A DNA stretch of 45,051 nt from Ferrithrix thermotolerans DSM 19514. GTDB taxonomy: Bacteria > Actinomycetota > Acidimicrobiia > Acidimicrobiales > CAIXPF01. The stretch lies in the NCBI GenBank assembly GCA_945906305.1, contig CAMDQT010000027.1, positions 1 to 45,051 on the forward strand. The letters are read 5' to 3'. Positions within the stretch are counted from its first letter, which is position 1, and each line of letters starts with the position of its first letter. A program made the position numbers and the translations under genes. Of this stretch, positions 14,835 to 23,139 are shown one piece after another. The notes under the pieces were generated by a model. That model ran no database searches, was not told where the DNA came from, and worked only from the letters and a program-made list of their open reading frames with translations.

Positions 14835-17567
14835 ATGGCGACGCTGCTGCTGATCGACGGGAACTCGCTGACCTATCGGGCTTTCTTCGCCCTACCCGCC
14901 GACATGGCCACGGCCTCCGGCCAGGTCACCAATGCGGTGTATGGCTTCACGTCGATGCTGATCAACCTGCTGCGTGACCACCACCCCGATCAGGTTGCGG
15001 TGTGCTTCGACCGGCCCGAGCCGACCTTTCGACACCTGGCCATCCCGACCTACAAGGCAGGACGGGCCGAAGCTCCCGACATTCTGCGTCAACAGTTGGG
15101 CCTGGTCCGCCAGGTGGTGGAGGTCTTGCACCTGCCGGTGTTGGAATTGACGGGTTTCGAAGCGGACGACCTCATGGCGACGTTGGCGACGCGCAGCCGC
15201 GATCGGGGCGATGACGTCATCGTCGTGACCGGTGACCGCGATGCGTACCAGTTGGTCGAGGACCCCCACATCAAGGTGCTGTACAACCGTCGCGGCGTAT
15301 CGGACTACGCCTTCTACGACGAGGCGGGCATCGTCGAGCGCACGGGGGTGACTCCGAAGCAGTACACCGAGTACGCGGCCTTGCGCGGCGACCCGTCGGA
15401 CAACTTGGCCGGTGTGCCCGGCGTGGGCGAGAAGACGGCGGCCAAACTCATCAACGCCTACGACGGACTCGACGGCATTTTCGCCAACCTCGACCGCCAG
15501 ACGCCGAAGTTGCGCCAGAGCCTCGCCGCCCATGAGGCGACGGTCCGGCGTCACGCCGAGATCATGGTGCTGGTTCGTGATGTACCCATCGAGGTCGATC
15601 CACAGTCCCTGGTCATTGGGCCCATCGACTGGCCTGCGGTTCGTCAGCTGTTCGAATTCCTGGAGTTCCGAACCCTCGGTGATCGGCTAGCAGAAGCCCT
15701 TTCCACCACTGCGGCCGCGGGCGGTGCCCCCGGCGAGGCCGGCTCGATGAGTGCCTCCCGAGAAGTCCTCGAGGCGGAGATCCTCCGACCCGACGGCGTG
15801 GCTGCGACGCTGGCGGTGCTCGAGGGGCTACGCCTTGGCGACGGCCTGCTGGCGCTCGCTGGTGGTTTCGATCGTTCGGAGGACAAGGGCGAGTTCGTCG
15901 GGCTGGCCCTCGTCAGCGATCCCGCCAGCAGCGAGGTGACCTGGATCGACGCGTCCCTGCTGGAGGAGGCAGCGATACATAAAGCGTTGGTGGGGTTGGT
16001 CGGGCCGCAAGGCCGGACCTTGGCCGCCCACGGCGCCAAGGCGTTGATGCGAGCGTTGCTTGATCGCGGTGTCGATGTCACCGGGCTCGGGCTCGACACC
16101 CGGATCGCCGCCTACCTGCTTGACCCGGCGGAATCCCGCTACGACCTGGCAGAGTTGGTTGAGCGCTACGCCGATGCGGAGCTGGCCAGCGCTGCCAATT
16201 CCTCGTCCCCTCGAGCGAGCGCCAAGCAAGGGCAGTTCGATTTCGACGCCACGGCCGAGCGGTACGACCCCGCGGTGGCTGTCTGTCGCGCCGCGCTCGG
16301 GACCTCGCGTCTGGTGGCGCCGCTGCTGGCCGCCCTCGATGCGCAGGCGTTGCGGGTGCTCAACGACACCATCGAAGTGCCCCTGGTCCGAGTGCTGGCC
16401 CACATGGAACACGCCGGGATCGGCGTCGACCGGTCCGAGTTGGAGCGGCTGAATCGCGAGCTGTCCGACGAGGCTGTCGAGCTGACGGCGGCGATCTGCC
16501 TCGACGCCGGGCATGATTTCAACGTCAACTCCACGTTGCAGCTGCGTCAGGTCCTCTACGAAGAACTTGGCCTGGCCCCGGGCAAGAAAACCAAAACCGG
16601 CTTCTCCACCGATGCTGGGACTCTGGAAAAGTTGGTCGGCCAGCACCCGATCATCGAGCACCTGTTGCGCTATCGCGAGGTGGAGAAGCTCCGCTCGACG
16701 TACGGCGAAGGGCTGTTGACCGAGGTCGCCGCCGACGGCCGCATCCATGCCACGTTTAACCAGACGGTGGCTCGAACGGGCCGGCTGAGTTCGGAAGAAC
16801 CGAACTTGCACAACATCCCGGTGCGCTCCGAGCTGGGCCGGAACTTCCGCAAGGCGTTTGTGGCGGCGCCTGGCTTTGAGCTGTGTGTGGCCGATTACAA
16901 CCAAATTGAGCTGCGTTGCATCGCGCATCTGGCCCAGGACCCTGGCTTGGTCGAGGCGTTCGAAGCCCGTCGGGATCTTCACACCGCCACGGCGGCGCGC
17001 GTGTTCGGTGTGGCCCCAGAATCCGTGACCCTGGAGCAGCGCTCCAAGGCGAAGATGGTGTCCTACGGGCTTGCCTACGGCATGGAGGCCTTTGGCCTCG
17101 CGCAGCGACTCAACATTCCCACCGGCGAAGCCGCCGCCATCCTCGACGCCTACTTCGTGGCCTTCCCGGCGGTGAAGTCCTACATGGAGCACACAGTGCA
17201 CGAGGCCCGTCAACGCGGGTACACCGAGACGTTGTTCGGCCGGCGCCGCCAGATCCCCGAGCTGTCCTCGCCGAACTTCCGCATCCGCCAGGCCGGCGAA
17301 CGTCAGGCCATGAACGCGGCCATCCAGGGCCTAGCCGCCGATATCTTCAAAGTCGCCTTGGTGCGCCTTGCCGCCGACCTGGAGCAGCACGGATTCGCCA
17401 GCCGCATCGTGTTGCAGGTCCACGACGAGGTCATCCTCGAAGTGCCCCCCGACGAGCACGAGGTGATGGCCGAGCTGGTGCCCTCCGTGATGGGCTCGGC
17501 CTTTGAACTGTGCGTTCCGCTCGATGTGAACCTCTCCTTCGGCCCTACCTGGGCCGCCGCGAAATAG
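14835..17567 (+). CDS. polA: DNA polymerase I
   Basis: Fills gaps in repair and removes RNA primers. The 5'-3' exonuclease domain is residues 1-290 (LLIDGNSLTYRAFFALP, VTGDRDAYQLV, GVPGVGEKTA). The central 3'-5' exonuclease fold lacks the first DxE motif, so proofreading is probably lost, as in many actinobacterial and Thermus enzymes. The polymerase motifs are intact: A (DYNQIELR), B (RSKAKMVSYGLAYGMEAFG) and C (QVHDEVILEVP). ATG 14835 is chosen over 14772 for the family N-terminus and the box at 14821. 910 residues. Confidence 0.96.
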   Translation: MATLLLIDGNSLTYRAFFALPADMATASGQVTNAVYGFTSMLINLLRDHHPDQVAVCFDRPEPTFRHLAIPTYKAGRAEAPDILRQQLGLVRQVVEVLHLPVLELTGFEADDLMATLATRSRDRGDDVIVVTGDRDAYQLVEDPHIKVLYNRRGVSDYAFYDEAGIVERTGVTPKQYTEYAALRGDPSDNLAGVPGVGEKTAAKLINAYDGLDGIFANLDRQTPKLRQSLAAHEATVRRHAEIMVLVRDVPIEVDPQSLVIGPIDWPAVRQLFEFLEFRTLGDRLAEALSTTAAAGGAPGEAGSMSASREVLEAEILRPDGVAATLAVLEGLRLGDGLLALAGGFDRSEDKGEFVGLALVSDPASSEVTWIDASLLEEAAIHKALVGLVGPQGRTLAAHGAKALMRALLDRGVDVTGLGLDTRIAAYLLDPAESRYDLAELVERYADAELASAANSSSPRASAKQGQFDFDATAERYDPAVAVCRAALGTSRLVAPLLAALDAQALRVLNDTIEVPLVRVLAHMEHAGIGVDRSELERLNRELSDEAVELTAAICLDAGHDFNVNSTLQLRQVLYEELGLAPGKKTKTGFSTDAGTLEKLVGQHPIIEHLLRYREVEKLRSTYGEGLLTEVAADGRIHATFNQTVARTGRLSSEEPNLHNIPVRSELGRNFRKAFVAAPGFELCVADYNQIELRCIAHLAQDPGLVEAFEARRDLHTATAARVFGVAPESVTLEQRSKAKMVSYGLAYGMEAFGLAQRLNIPTGEAAAILDAYFVAFPAVKSYMEHTVHEARQRGYTETLFGRRRQIPELSSPNFRIRQAGERQAMNAAIQGLAADIFKVALVRLAADLEQHGFASRIVLQVHDEVILEVPPDEHEVMAELVPSVMGSAFELCVPLDVNLSFGPTWAAAK

Positions 17568-17570
17568 CGT
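17565..17570 (+). promoter_or_regulatory. Putative -10 box for the methyltransferase at 17577
   Basis: TAGCGT, whose first three bases are the polA stop codon, lies six bases before GTG 17577. Confidence 0.4.
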
Positions 17571-17576
17571 GCGGCC

Positions 17577-18287
17577 GTGACTGGGCATTGGTTTGAACCC
17601 ATCGCCGAGCACCTCGGCTCGGCGTACCTGCGCTACTCCTTCACGATGGGTACGGACCAGGAAGTGGACTTCCTCGTGGACAGCCTCGACCTCGGCCCGG
17701 GTCGGCGGGTGCTCGACGTGGGCTGTGGGCCCGGTCGTCACCTTCATGCGCTGCGACGCCGGGGGGTCAACGTGTGCGGCGTGGACATCTCGGCGCGTTT
17801 CACCCAGCTCGCCGCGCCCCACGCGACGCGTGGTGACGCTCGCTGCTTGCCCGTGCGCAGCGACTGGTTCGATGCGGCGATCTCGTTGTGTCAAGGCGGA
17901 TTCGGCCTGCCGGACCCCACTAGAGCGCTGTCGGATGATCTCGCGGTCCTCAGAGAAATGGCGCGCGTCCTACGGCCTGGTGGCCAACTGGCGCTCAGCG
18001 CCTTCTCGGCCTATTTCCAGGTGCGTCATCTCGAGGCGGACCGCGACAGCTTCGACGCGGACACCGGAGTTAACCACGAACACACCGAGGTGCGTTCCGA
18101 GGCGGGGCTGACTCGGGCGGTGGAGCTGTGGACGGCGTGTTACACGCCGCGGGAACTGCGCCTGCTCTGCGCTAGCGCCGGACTCGAAGTCAACCAGGTT
18201 TGGTCGGTTTCTCCTGGTCAGTACGCCGCCCGCCCGCCGACGGTAGACCAGCACGAGTTCTTGGTGATGGCCACGAAACGGGGCTGA
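17577..18287 (+). CDS. Class I SAM-dependent methyltransferase
   Basis: A 236-residue Rossmann-fold methyltransferase of the UbiE/type 11 group. Motif I is VLDVGCGPGRHL near residue 45, the acidic residue after strand 2 lies in VCGVDIS, and a hydrophobic post-motif segment MARVLRPGGQLAL is near residue 125. The N-terminal WFEPIAEHLGSAYLRYSF resembles small-molecule methyltransferases. Substrate unknown. It lies between polA and rpsA, nine bases after polA, a place where no methyltransferase is usually found. The GTG start fits the -10 box at 17565. Confidence 0.85.
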   Translation: MTGHWFEPIAEHLGSAYLRYSFTMGTDQEVDFLVDSLDLGPGRRVLDVGCGPGRHLHALRRRGVNVCGVDISARFTQLAAPHATRGDARCLPVRSDWFDAAISLCQGGFGLPDPTRALSDDLAVLREMARVLRPGGQLALSAFSAYFQVRHLEADRDSFDADTGVNHEHTEVRSEAGLTRAVELWTACYTPRELRLLCASAGLEVNQVWSVSPGQYAARPPTVDQHEFLVMATKRG

Positions 18288-18362
18288 TCGCCCGCGGCGT
18301 ACCGGACGGCGAAACGACTCCGGGCGGCTAGTAGTACCAGCTAATGATACCCTTGATCGTTA

Positions 18363-18379
18363 CGACGGATTATCCGTCG
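18363..18379 (+). promoter_or_regulatory. Hairpin in the rpsA 5' leader
   Basis: A perfect 7-bp inverted repeat CGACGGA/TCCGTCG with a three-base loop lies 40 bases before the rpsA start. The 132-base leader has no good Shine-Dalgarno. S1 in other bacteria represses its own translation through a structured, SD-poor leader, so this is a candidate autoregulatory element. Confidence 0.45.
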
Positions 18380-18419
18380 CAGTGTTGTCCCATCCCTCGA
18401 ACAGAAGCCAACTCACAAC

Positions 18420-19799
18420 GTGACCGAGCAGACAATCGACCGGCCCGACGAGGCCGCTCAATCCGCTGGCGGTCCCGCCGGCATGGGTACTTTCGACGAT
18501 AGCGGCGAGTACCACCCCCGGCAGGTGACCGAGAACGATCTCGTCGGTATGTCCATGGAAGATGCCTACACATCGTCCATGGTCGAAGTCGAGGACGGCC
18601 AGATCGTCCAAGGCACCGTCGTCAAGGTCGACCGTGATGAGGTTCTGCTCGACATCGGCTACAAGTCCGAAGGGGTGATCCCCAGCCGCGAGTTGTCCAT
18701 TCGCAACGACGTCGACCCTTCCGAGGTGGTAAGTCTCGGTGAACACGTCGAAGCTCTCGTCCTGCAGCGTGAGGACAAAGACGGCCGCCTGATCCTCTCC
18801 AAGAAGCGAGCGCAGTACGAGCGGGCGTGGGGCCAGATCGAGTCCATCAAGGAAAACGACGGCTACGTCACCGGCCCGGTCATCGAGGTGGTCAAGGGCG
18901 GCCTGATTATCGACATCGGGCTGCGCGGCTTCCTCCCCGCCTCCCTGGTGGAGCTGCGTCGGGTTCGTGACCTCCAGCCATACGTCGGCCAGACGCTTGA
19001 GGCCAAGATCATCGAGCTGGACAAGAACCGAAACAATGTGGTCCTGTCCCGCCGTCTCTTCCTTGAGGAGACGCAGAAGGAGCAGCGCGAGGAGTTCCTC
19101 GCCAACCTCAAGCCGGGCGAGGTGCGCCGGGGCAAGGTCTCCTCGGTCGTCAACTTTGGCGCCTTCGTCGATCTCGGCGGCATGGACGGGCTCATCCACG
19201 TGTCGGAGCTGTCCTGGAAGCACGTCGATCACCCGTCCCAGGTTGTCCAGGTGGGCGACGAGGTCGAGGTTCAGGTGCTCGAGGTCGATCTCGATCGCGA
19301 TCGCATCAGCCTCTCGCTCAAGGCCACCCAGCAGGACCCGTGGCAGGAGTTCGCCTCCAACCACCGTGTCGGCGAGCTGGTCTACGGCCGGGTTACCAAG
19401 CTGGTCCCCTTTGGTGCCTTCGTCCAGGTTGGCGACGGTATCGAGGGCCTGGTCCACATCTCGGAAATGTCGGCTCACCATGTGGACCTCCCCGAGCAGG
19501 TGGTGACACCGGCTGAAGAGCTGTGGGTGAAGATCATCGACCTCGACCTGCAACGGCGGCGGATCAGCCTGTCCATCAAGCAGGCTGCCGAGGGCGGGAC
19601 CGTCGCGGCGGAGTACCAGGAGGCGTTCGGCGCCCACATGTACGACGATCAGGGCAACTACATCGGCCCGTCCTACGCCGAGGGTGAATACTCCTCTGAA
19701 GGCCAGGAGGCCTGGGAGGAGTACTACGCCAGCGGCGAAGAGCCTGAGGCGGGAGTCGAGGCGGAGGCCGCGGTCGAGGTCGCGGTCGAGGAGCAGTGA
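18420..19799 (+). CDS. rpsA: 30S ribosomal protein S1
   Basis: Binds mRNA on the 30S subunit. There are four S1 (OB-fold) repeats at about residues 55-125, 140-210, 225-295 and 310-380. The last two are the best conserved (GAFVDLGGMDGLIHVSELS and GAFVQVGDGIEGLVHISEMS). The four-repeat, 459-residue form with an acidic Glu/Tyr-rich tail is the actinobacterial one, not the six-repeat enterobacterial protein. GTG start; it follows polA and the methyltransferase, as rpsA follows polA in Mycobacterium. Transcription ends at the strong hairpin at 19857. Confidence 0.95.
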   Translation: MTEQTIDRPDEAAQSAGGPAGMGTFDDSGEYHPRQVTENDLVGMSMEDAYTSSMVEVEDGQIVQGTVVKVDRDEVLLDIGYKSEGVIPSRELSIRNDVDPSEVVSLGEHVEALVLQREDKDGRLILSKKRAQYERAWGQIESIKENDGYVTGPVIEVVKGGLIIDIGLRGFLPASLVELRRVRDLQPYVGQTLEAKIIELDKNRNNVVLSRRLFLEETQKEQREEFLANLKPGEVRRGKVSSVVNFGAFVDLGGMDGLIHVSELSWKHVDHPSQVVQVGDEVEVQVLEVDLDRDRISLSLKATQQDPWQEFASNHRVGELVYGRVTKLVPFGAFVQVGDGIEGLVHISEMSAHHVDLPEQVVTPAEELWVKIIDLDLQRRRISLSIKQAAEGGTVAAEYQEAFGAHMYDDQGNYIGPSYAEGEYSSEGQEAWEEYYASGEEPEAGVEAEAAVEVAVEEQ

Positions 19800-19856
19800 G
19801 GTTCGCCTCACTCTGAACTCCGACCGCACTGCGTCCGGAAACGGACGATAGCTGAC

Positions 19857-19903
19857 GAAAACCAATTCTGCCGGGTCCAGAGGACCCGGCAGAATTGGTT
19901 TTC
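19857..19903. terminator. Strong bidirectional terminator after rpsA
   Basis: A perfect 22-bp inverted repeat (19857-19878 with 19882-19903) closes on a three-base AGA loop, with GC-rich inner and A/T outer segments. The outer AAAA/TTTT gives a short U-tract in either direction. It lies between the convergent rpsA (+) and the NarL-type regulator (-), whose stop is at 19930, so it should stop both transcripts. Confidence 0.92.
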
Positions 19904-19929
19904 ATTCTCGGTGGCCCCGTCGGGGACCG

Positions 19930-20607
19930 TCAGAGCCGCGGGCGGGTCCGACGCTCGAGCTTGATGATGCCCATGCGTACGGCGAGGAGTACCGCCTCGG
20001 TGCGATCACGCACGTTCAGCTTCTGGTAGATCGAGGTGAGGTGGTTCTTGACGGTCTTCTGTGAGATGGTCAAGGACCGGGCGACCTCGACGGTTGACTT
20101 GCCGTTGGCGAAGTGCTGCAGGACTTCTTGCTCCCGCTTGGTCAGGATCGGATCGTGCGGCTGGTTCGAGCTGAAGTAGGAGTCGAGCTGGGCCACCCGG
20201 TTGGCGTAACGCTCAATTCTTTCCGGCCGGACAAGCATGGTTTCACCCCGTGCCAAAGCGCGAACCGCGTCGGAGATCTCCTTGGTGGAGGCGCTCTTGC
20301 AGACATAAGCCATGGCGCCGGCCTCACCGGCGGCCTTGCGCATCTGCTCGTCGTCGTGGGCGGTGAGCACCATCACCTTGGACTGGGGACGGGCCCGCAC
20401 GATGCGGCGAATGGCCTCAAGCCCGTCGAGTTCGGGCAGCCCGATGTCCATCACGACAACGTCAGGGCGGTGCTCCAGCGTCAGGTTGACGGCAGACTTA
20501 CCGTCTTCCGCCTCGGCCACGATGCTGAAGCCCTGGTCGACGAAACTGGCCTTGAGTCCCTCGCGGATCAGGGGATGATCATCGGCCAGTAGCAGTCGTA
20601 GCGCCAT
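19930..20607 (-). CDS. NarL/FixJ-family response regulator
   Basis: A two-domain transcription factor. The receiver (about 1-120) has phospho-acceptor Asp54 (VVVMDIGLPELDG), acidic ADDHP at the start and VLTAHDDE/VCKSAS. The LuxR-type HTH (about 155-215) has LTKREQEVLQHFANGKS and SQKTVKNHLTSIYQKLNV. ATG 20607 is chosen because AAGGAGG lies six bases upstream; an in-frame ATG at 20643 would add an Arg-rich stretch. 225 residues. No histidine kinase gene is adjacent, so the partner is unknown. Three TAGGACC copies lie upstream. Confidence 0.9.
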   Translation of the reverse strand: MALRLLLADDHPLIREGLKASFVDQGFSIVAEAEDGKSAVNLTLEHRPDVVVMDIGLPELDGLEAIRRIVRARPQSKVMVLTAHDDEQMRKAAGEAGAMAYVCKSASTKEISDAVRALARGETMLVRPERIERYANRVAQLDSYFSSNQPHDPILTKREQEVLQHFANGKSTVEVARSLTISQKTVKNHLTSIYQKLNVRDRTEAVLLAVRMGIIKLERRTRPRL

Positions 20608-20713
20608 CGGACGCCTCCTTGGTCTGTTTCTCGAGCGACGCATCCATGCGCCGCCGCCGAGGCGGGTGGCCCCGGATCGTCATTCGTACCTGGGCAATTA
20701 CGGCGCCTGGGAC

Positions 20714-20817
20714 TAGGACCTTGAGCCTGAGACCTGCTGTAGGACCAGGTTCGCCAAAGGTGGTGATCGGCCGGGCCTTCGTTGTCGCCTGAAGGGGGGA
20801 TGCTCGGGTCTAGGACC
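20714..20817. repeat. Three TAGGACC copies upstream of the NarL-type gene
   Basis: TAGGACC occurs at 20714-20720, 20740-20746 and 20811-20817 in the 200-base gap between the regulator start and the YfhO-like stop. No other gene is seen in this gap. The copies may be binding sites or chance. Confidence 0.3.
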
Positions 20818-23080
20818 GACGTCTGAAGGTGAGTCCTTCGGCCCCCAAGCCCACCACCAGCGCCAGCGCGAAACCACCCAGAAAGAGGCCGAGATGCAGG
20901 TGAGGGGCTCGGAAGGTTAGTTCAAGCCGATGCTCTCCCGGCGCGGTGGCGACGGCGAGGCCCAGCGGTGGGGCCGGGACTACCTCGACTGGGGTCCCAT
21001 CGAGTCGGGCTGTCCATCCCGGGTCCCACTGTTCGCTCACCACGACCGTGCCGGCTTCGGGGGCGGAATAGGTGATGACGACGCGTTCGGGGGAACGTCG
21101 TTGGATGCTCAACTTGGTCAAGGCAACCAAGGAGGAATCATTGGCGGTGGGGGCCAGGAACTGGACCGATCCCCGTGCGGCCGGGTTCTCGAAGATGGCG
21201 TCGTTCCCGTCGTGGAACACCGGCTCGCCCCAGGCGGGTAACGCCTTGGCGGCGGGCCATTTGTTGGTGTCGAGCAGAACCCAGCGCACGCCGAGCCGGG
21301 CGAAGGCTTCAGGGTCGATCGGAAAGGCAAGTTGGCCCCGCGCCGGCCCATCGGGATGGAAGGGCCCATCGGCGAGGGGTCCGAAGGCCTTCGCCCACTG
21401 CTCGGTGGCTTGGATCCCACCGTCGTACCCGTCGGGTGACGGTAGTGCGCCCCACACGTTGGCATTCGGACGCAGCGACGGCAGCAGGGCACCGATGTCG
21501 AAGACCTGATCGTCGGTGAGGGCAAAGATCTTGCTGCCCATCGTGTCGCGATGGTCGCGCAGCCATTGGACCGAGGGGGAGGGCGAGGCCGCAACGAGAT
21601 CGGCTCCGCTGCTGCCGCGAATGAAGCTATGGCGCTGAGCGAGACCAAGTTCGACGACGAGCAGTAGCGCCAGCACCGTGCCCGCCCCGGCGGCCCCGCG
21701 GGCCGGAAGCACCATGATGAGCAGGCAGACAGTGGCCAGGCCGAGCCACAGCGCAAGCGTCGCGGCTGGCGTCGGCGTGAACGGGCCGATCAGCATGAGG
21801 CCGGCGCCGAGCAGCGCGGTCGCCACCGTGGCGAACCAGGTGACGGGGCCCAAGCGGGCGCGCCGTAACCGGTCCATTCCGATGGCGGCCAGCAATGCTG
21901 TGGCCAGCACCGCCGGCGTCACCCAACGGCCAGGGACGCGTGCTTGGTCAAAGCCGGGGACGACGGCGAACGCGACGCGGTAGAACGCGAGGCGTGGTCC
22001 GACCGCCAGCGTCATGGCCCCGACGATGACGAGGGTTAATCCCACCACGGTGCAGCGCCAACGAGGGGCGCGGTCGCGCCGGGCTGTGACCAGCGAAATG
22101 AGGGCCACAAGCGCCAAGGTGGTGACGACCACCCCCACGAAGGTGAGGTTTTCGTACCCGCCGGCGGTGATGGTGTGATCCGCTTGGAGCGGATCGCCGA
22201 ACCACGTGCCGAACAGCCGCTTGAGCTGGACCGAGTAGCCCGGATTGGAGATTGTGGCCAGGTCGCGCCCCCCGGTGTTGGCCGAGCGCGAAGCCAACTC
22301 CATCGAGGGCAGTAATTGCGGTGCGGCCAGGAGTAGTCCGAGAAACGCCGCCGCGAGGACGGGGCCCAAGCGGCGCCACCAAGAACGGCCGTGGTGATCC
22401 AACGCCCGGGCGAAGGTCCAAACAGCGGCGAGTGGCAGCAGCACATAGGCCATCTGGGGGTGACCGGCAATGGCGACGAACGCGACGACTACGGCCAAAC
22501 CGGCGATGGCACGATTGCGACGCGGTCCGCGCGCCGCGAGGCAGGCATCGATAGACCCCAATAGCCACGGGGCCCAGGCCAAAACCATGATCTGCTCGAA
22601 GAACGTGGCTCGAACCATGATGGTGCCGGATCCGACCACGGCCACTGTTGCCACCAGGGCGGCTGGGGTGGCCAGGTGCAGGCGCCTACGGACCAACCAG
22701 AACATGCCGACGCCAAGCAGCGCGACGTGCGCCGCCACGAGCAGCCCCCAAGCCCGCCCGGGATCGACCCAGGCGAAGAGCCACTTGATCGGATAGAGCG
22801 GCGCGGCGCTGATGTTGCCCACATTGCTCACCCCGCCGTAGATGAACGGGTTCCATTGGGCGAGACGGCCGTGGCGCGCCGCGTCCAGGGTGAGGGCGAG
22901 ATTGGGGCCGGAATAGGTGACGACGTCGAAACTCGCAACGCAACGGCCCGGAGCGACCAGCGGCCAGATGACCCAGCACGTGAAGATCGCGGCGCTTATC
23001 GACTCGGCCAACTTCGCCCATGATCGGGTCTGGGCCGGGACCGCGAGACGGGGTTCGTTACCAACGACAGGGCAGGTCAG
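20810..23080 (-). CDS. YfhO-like polytopic membrane protein
   Basis: An integral membrane protein of the YfhO group, which has GT-C-like topology and is linked to glycosylation of envelope polymers. About a dozen hydrophobic helices fill residues 20-500. The N-terminal loop DVVTYSGPNLAL ... WNPFIYGGVSN is typical of GT-C-like proteins. A soluble region and a last beta-rich segment (SEQWDPGWTARLDG, GEHRLELTF) precede the C-terminal helix. The start is uncertain: TTG 23089 overlaps TAGGGT on the minus strand, while CTG 23080 lies eight bases after that box and is preferred here. Divergent from the glycosyltransferase fusion. Confidence 0.8.
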   Translation of the reverse strand: MTCPVVGNEPRLAVPAQTRSWAKLAESISAAIFTCWVIWPLVAPGRCVASFDVVTYSGPNLALTLDAARHGRLAQWNPFIYGGVSNVGNISAAPLYPIKWLFAWVDPGRAWGLLVAAHVALLGVGMFWLVRRRLHLATPAALVATVAVVGSGTIMVRATFFEQIMVLAWAPWLLGSIDACLAARGPRRNRAIAGLAVVVAFVAIAGHPQMAYVLLPLAAVWTFARALDHHGRSWWRRLGPVLAAAFLGLLLAAPQLLPSMELASRSANTGGRDLATISNPGYSVQLKRLFGTWFGDPLQADHTITAGGYENLTFVGVVVTTLALVALISLVTARRDRAPRWRCTVVGLTLVIVGAMTLAVGPRLAFYRVAFAVVPGFDQARVPGRWVTPAVLATALLAAIGMDRLRRARLGPVTWFATVATALLGAGLMLIGPFTPTPAATLALWLGLATVCLLIMVLPARGAAGAGTVLALLLVVELGLAQRHSFIRGSSGADLVAASPSPSVQWLRDHRDTMGSKIFALTDDQVFDIGALLPSLRPNANVWGALPSPDGYDGGIQATEQWAKAFGPLADGPFHPDGPARGQLAFPIDPEAFARLGVRWVLLDTNKWPAAKALPAWGEPVFHDGNDAIFENPAARGSVQFLAPTANDSSLVALTKLSIQRRSPERVVITYSAPEAGTVVVSEQWDPGWTARLDGTPVEVVPAPPLGLAVATAPGEHRLELTFRAPHLHLGLFLGGFALALVVGLGAEGLTFRRRS

Positions 23081-23088
23081 AGTGCCCA

Positions 23089-23094
23089 ACCCTA
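23089..23094 (-). promoter_or_regulatory. Putative -10 box for the YfhO-like gene
   Basis: On the minus strand TAGGGT ends eight bases before CTG 23080. It is back to back with the box at 23126 on the other strand, so one 30-base region would serve both divergent genes. Confidence 0.4.
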
Positions 23095-23125
23095 GCGGCC
23101 GGGTGCCGCGCCAGCGGGCGACGCC

Positions 23126-23131
23126 TAAGGT
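23126..23131 (+). promoter_or_regulatory. Putative -10 box for the GT2-methyltransferase gene
   Basis: TAAGGT lies eight bases before TTG 23140, supporting that unusual start. Confidence 0.45.
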
Positions 23132-23139
23132 GACGGGCC

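Noticed and set aside
15828-17213. 461-codon frame antisense to polA
   Set aside because: Composition typical of antisense frames; the sense strand carries intact polymerase motifs.
18360-19865. 501-codon frame antisense to rpsA
   Set aside because: It mirrors the four S1 repeats, has no recognisable domain, and would run through the rpsA leader.
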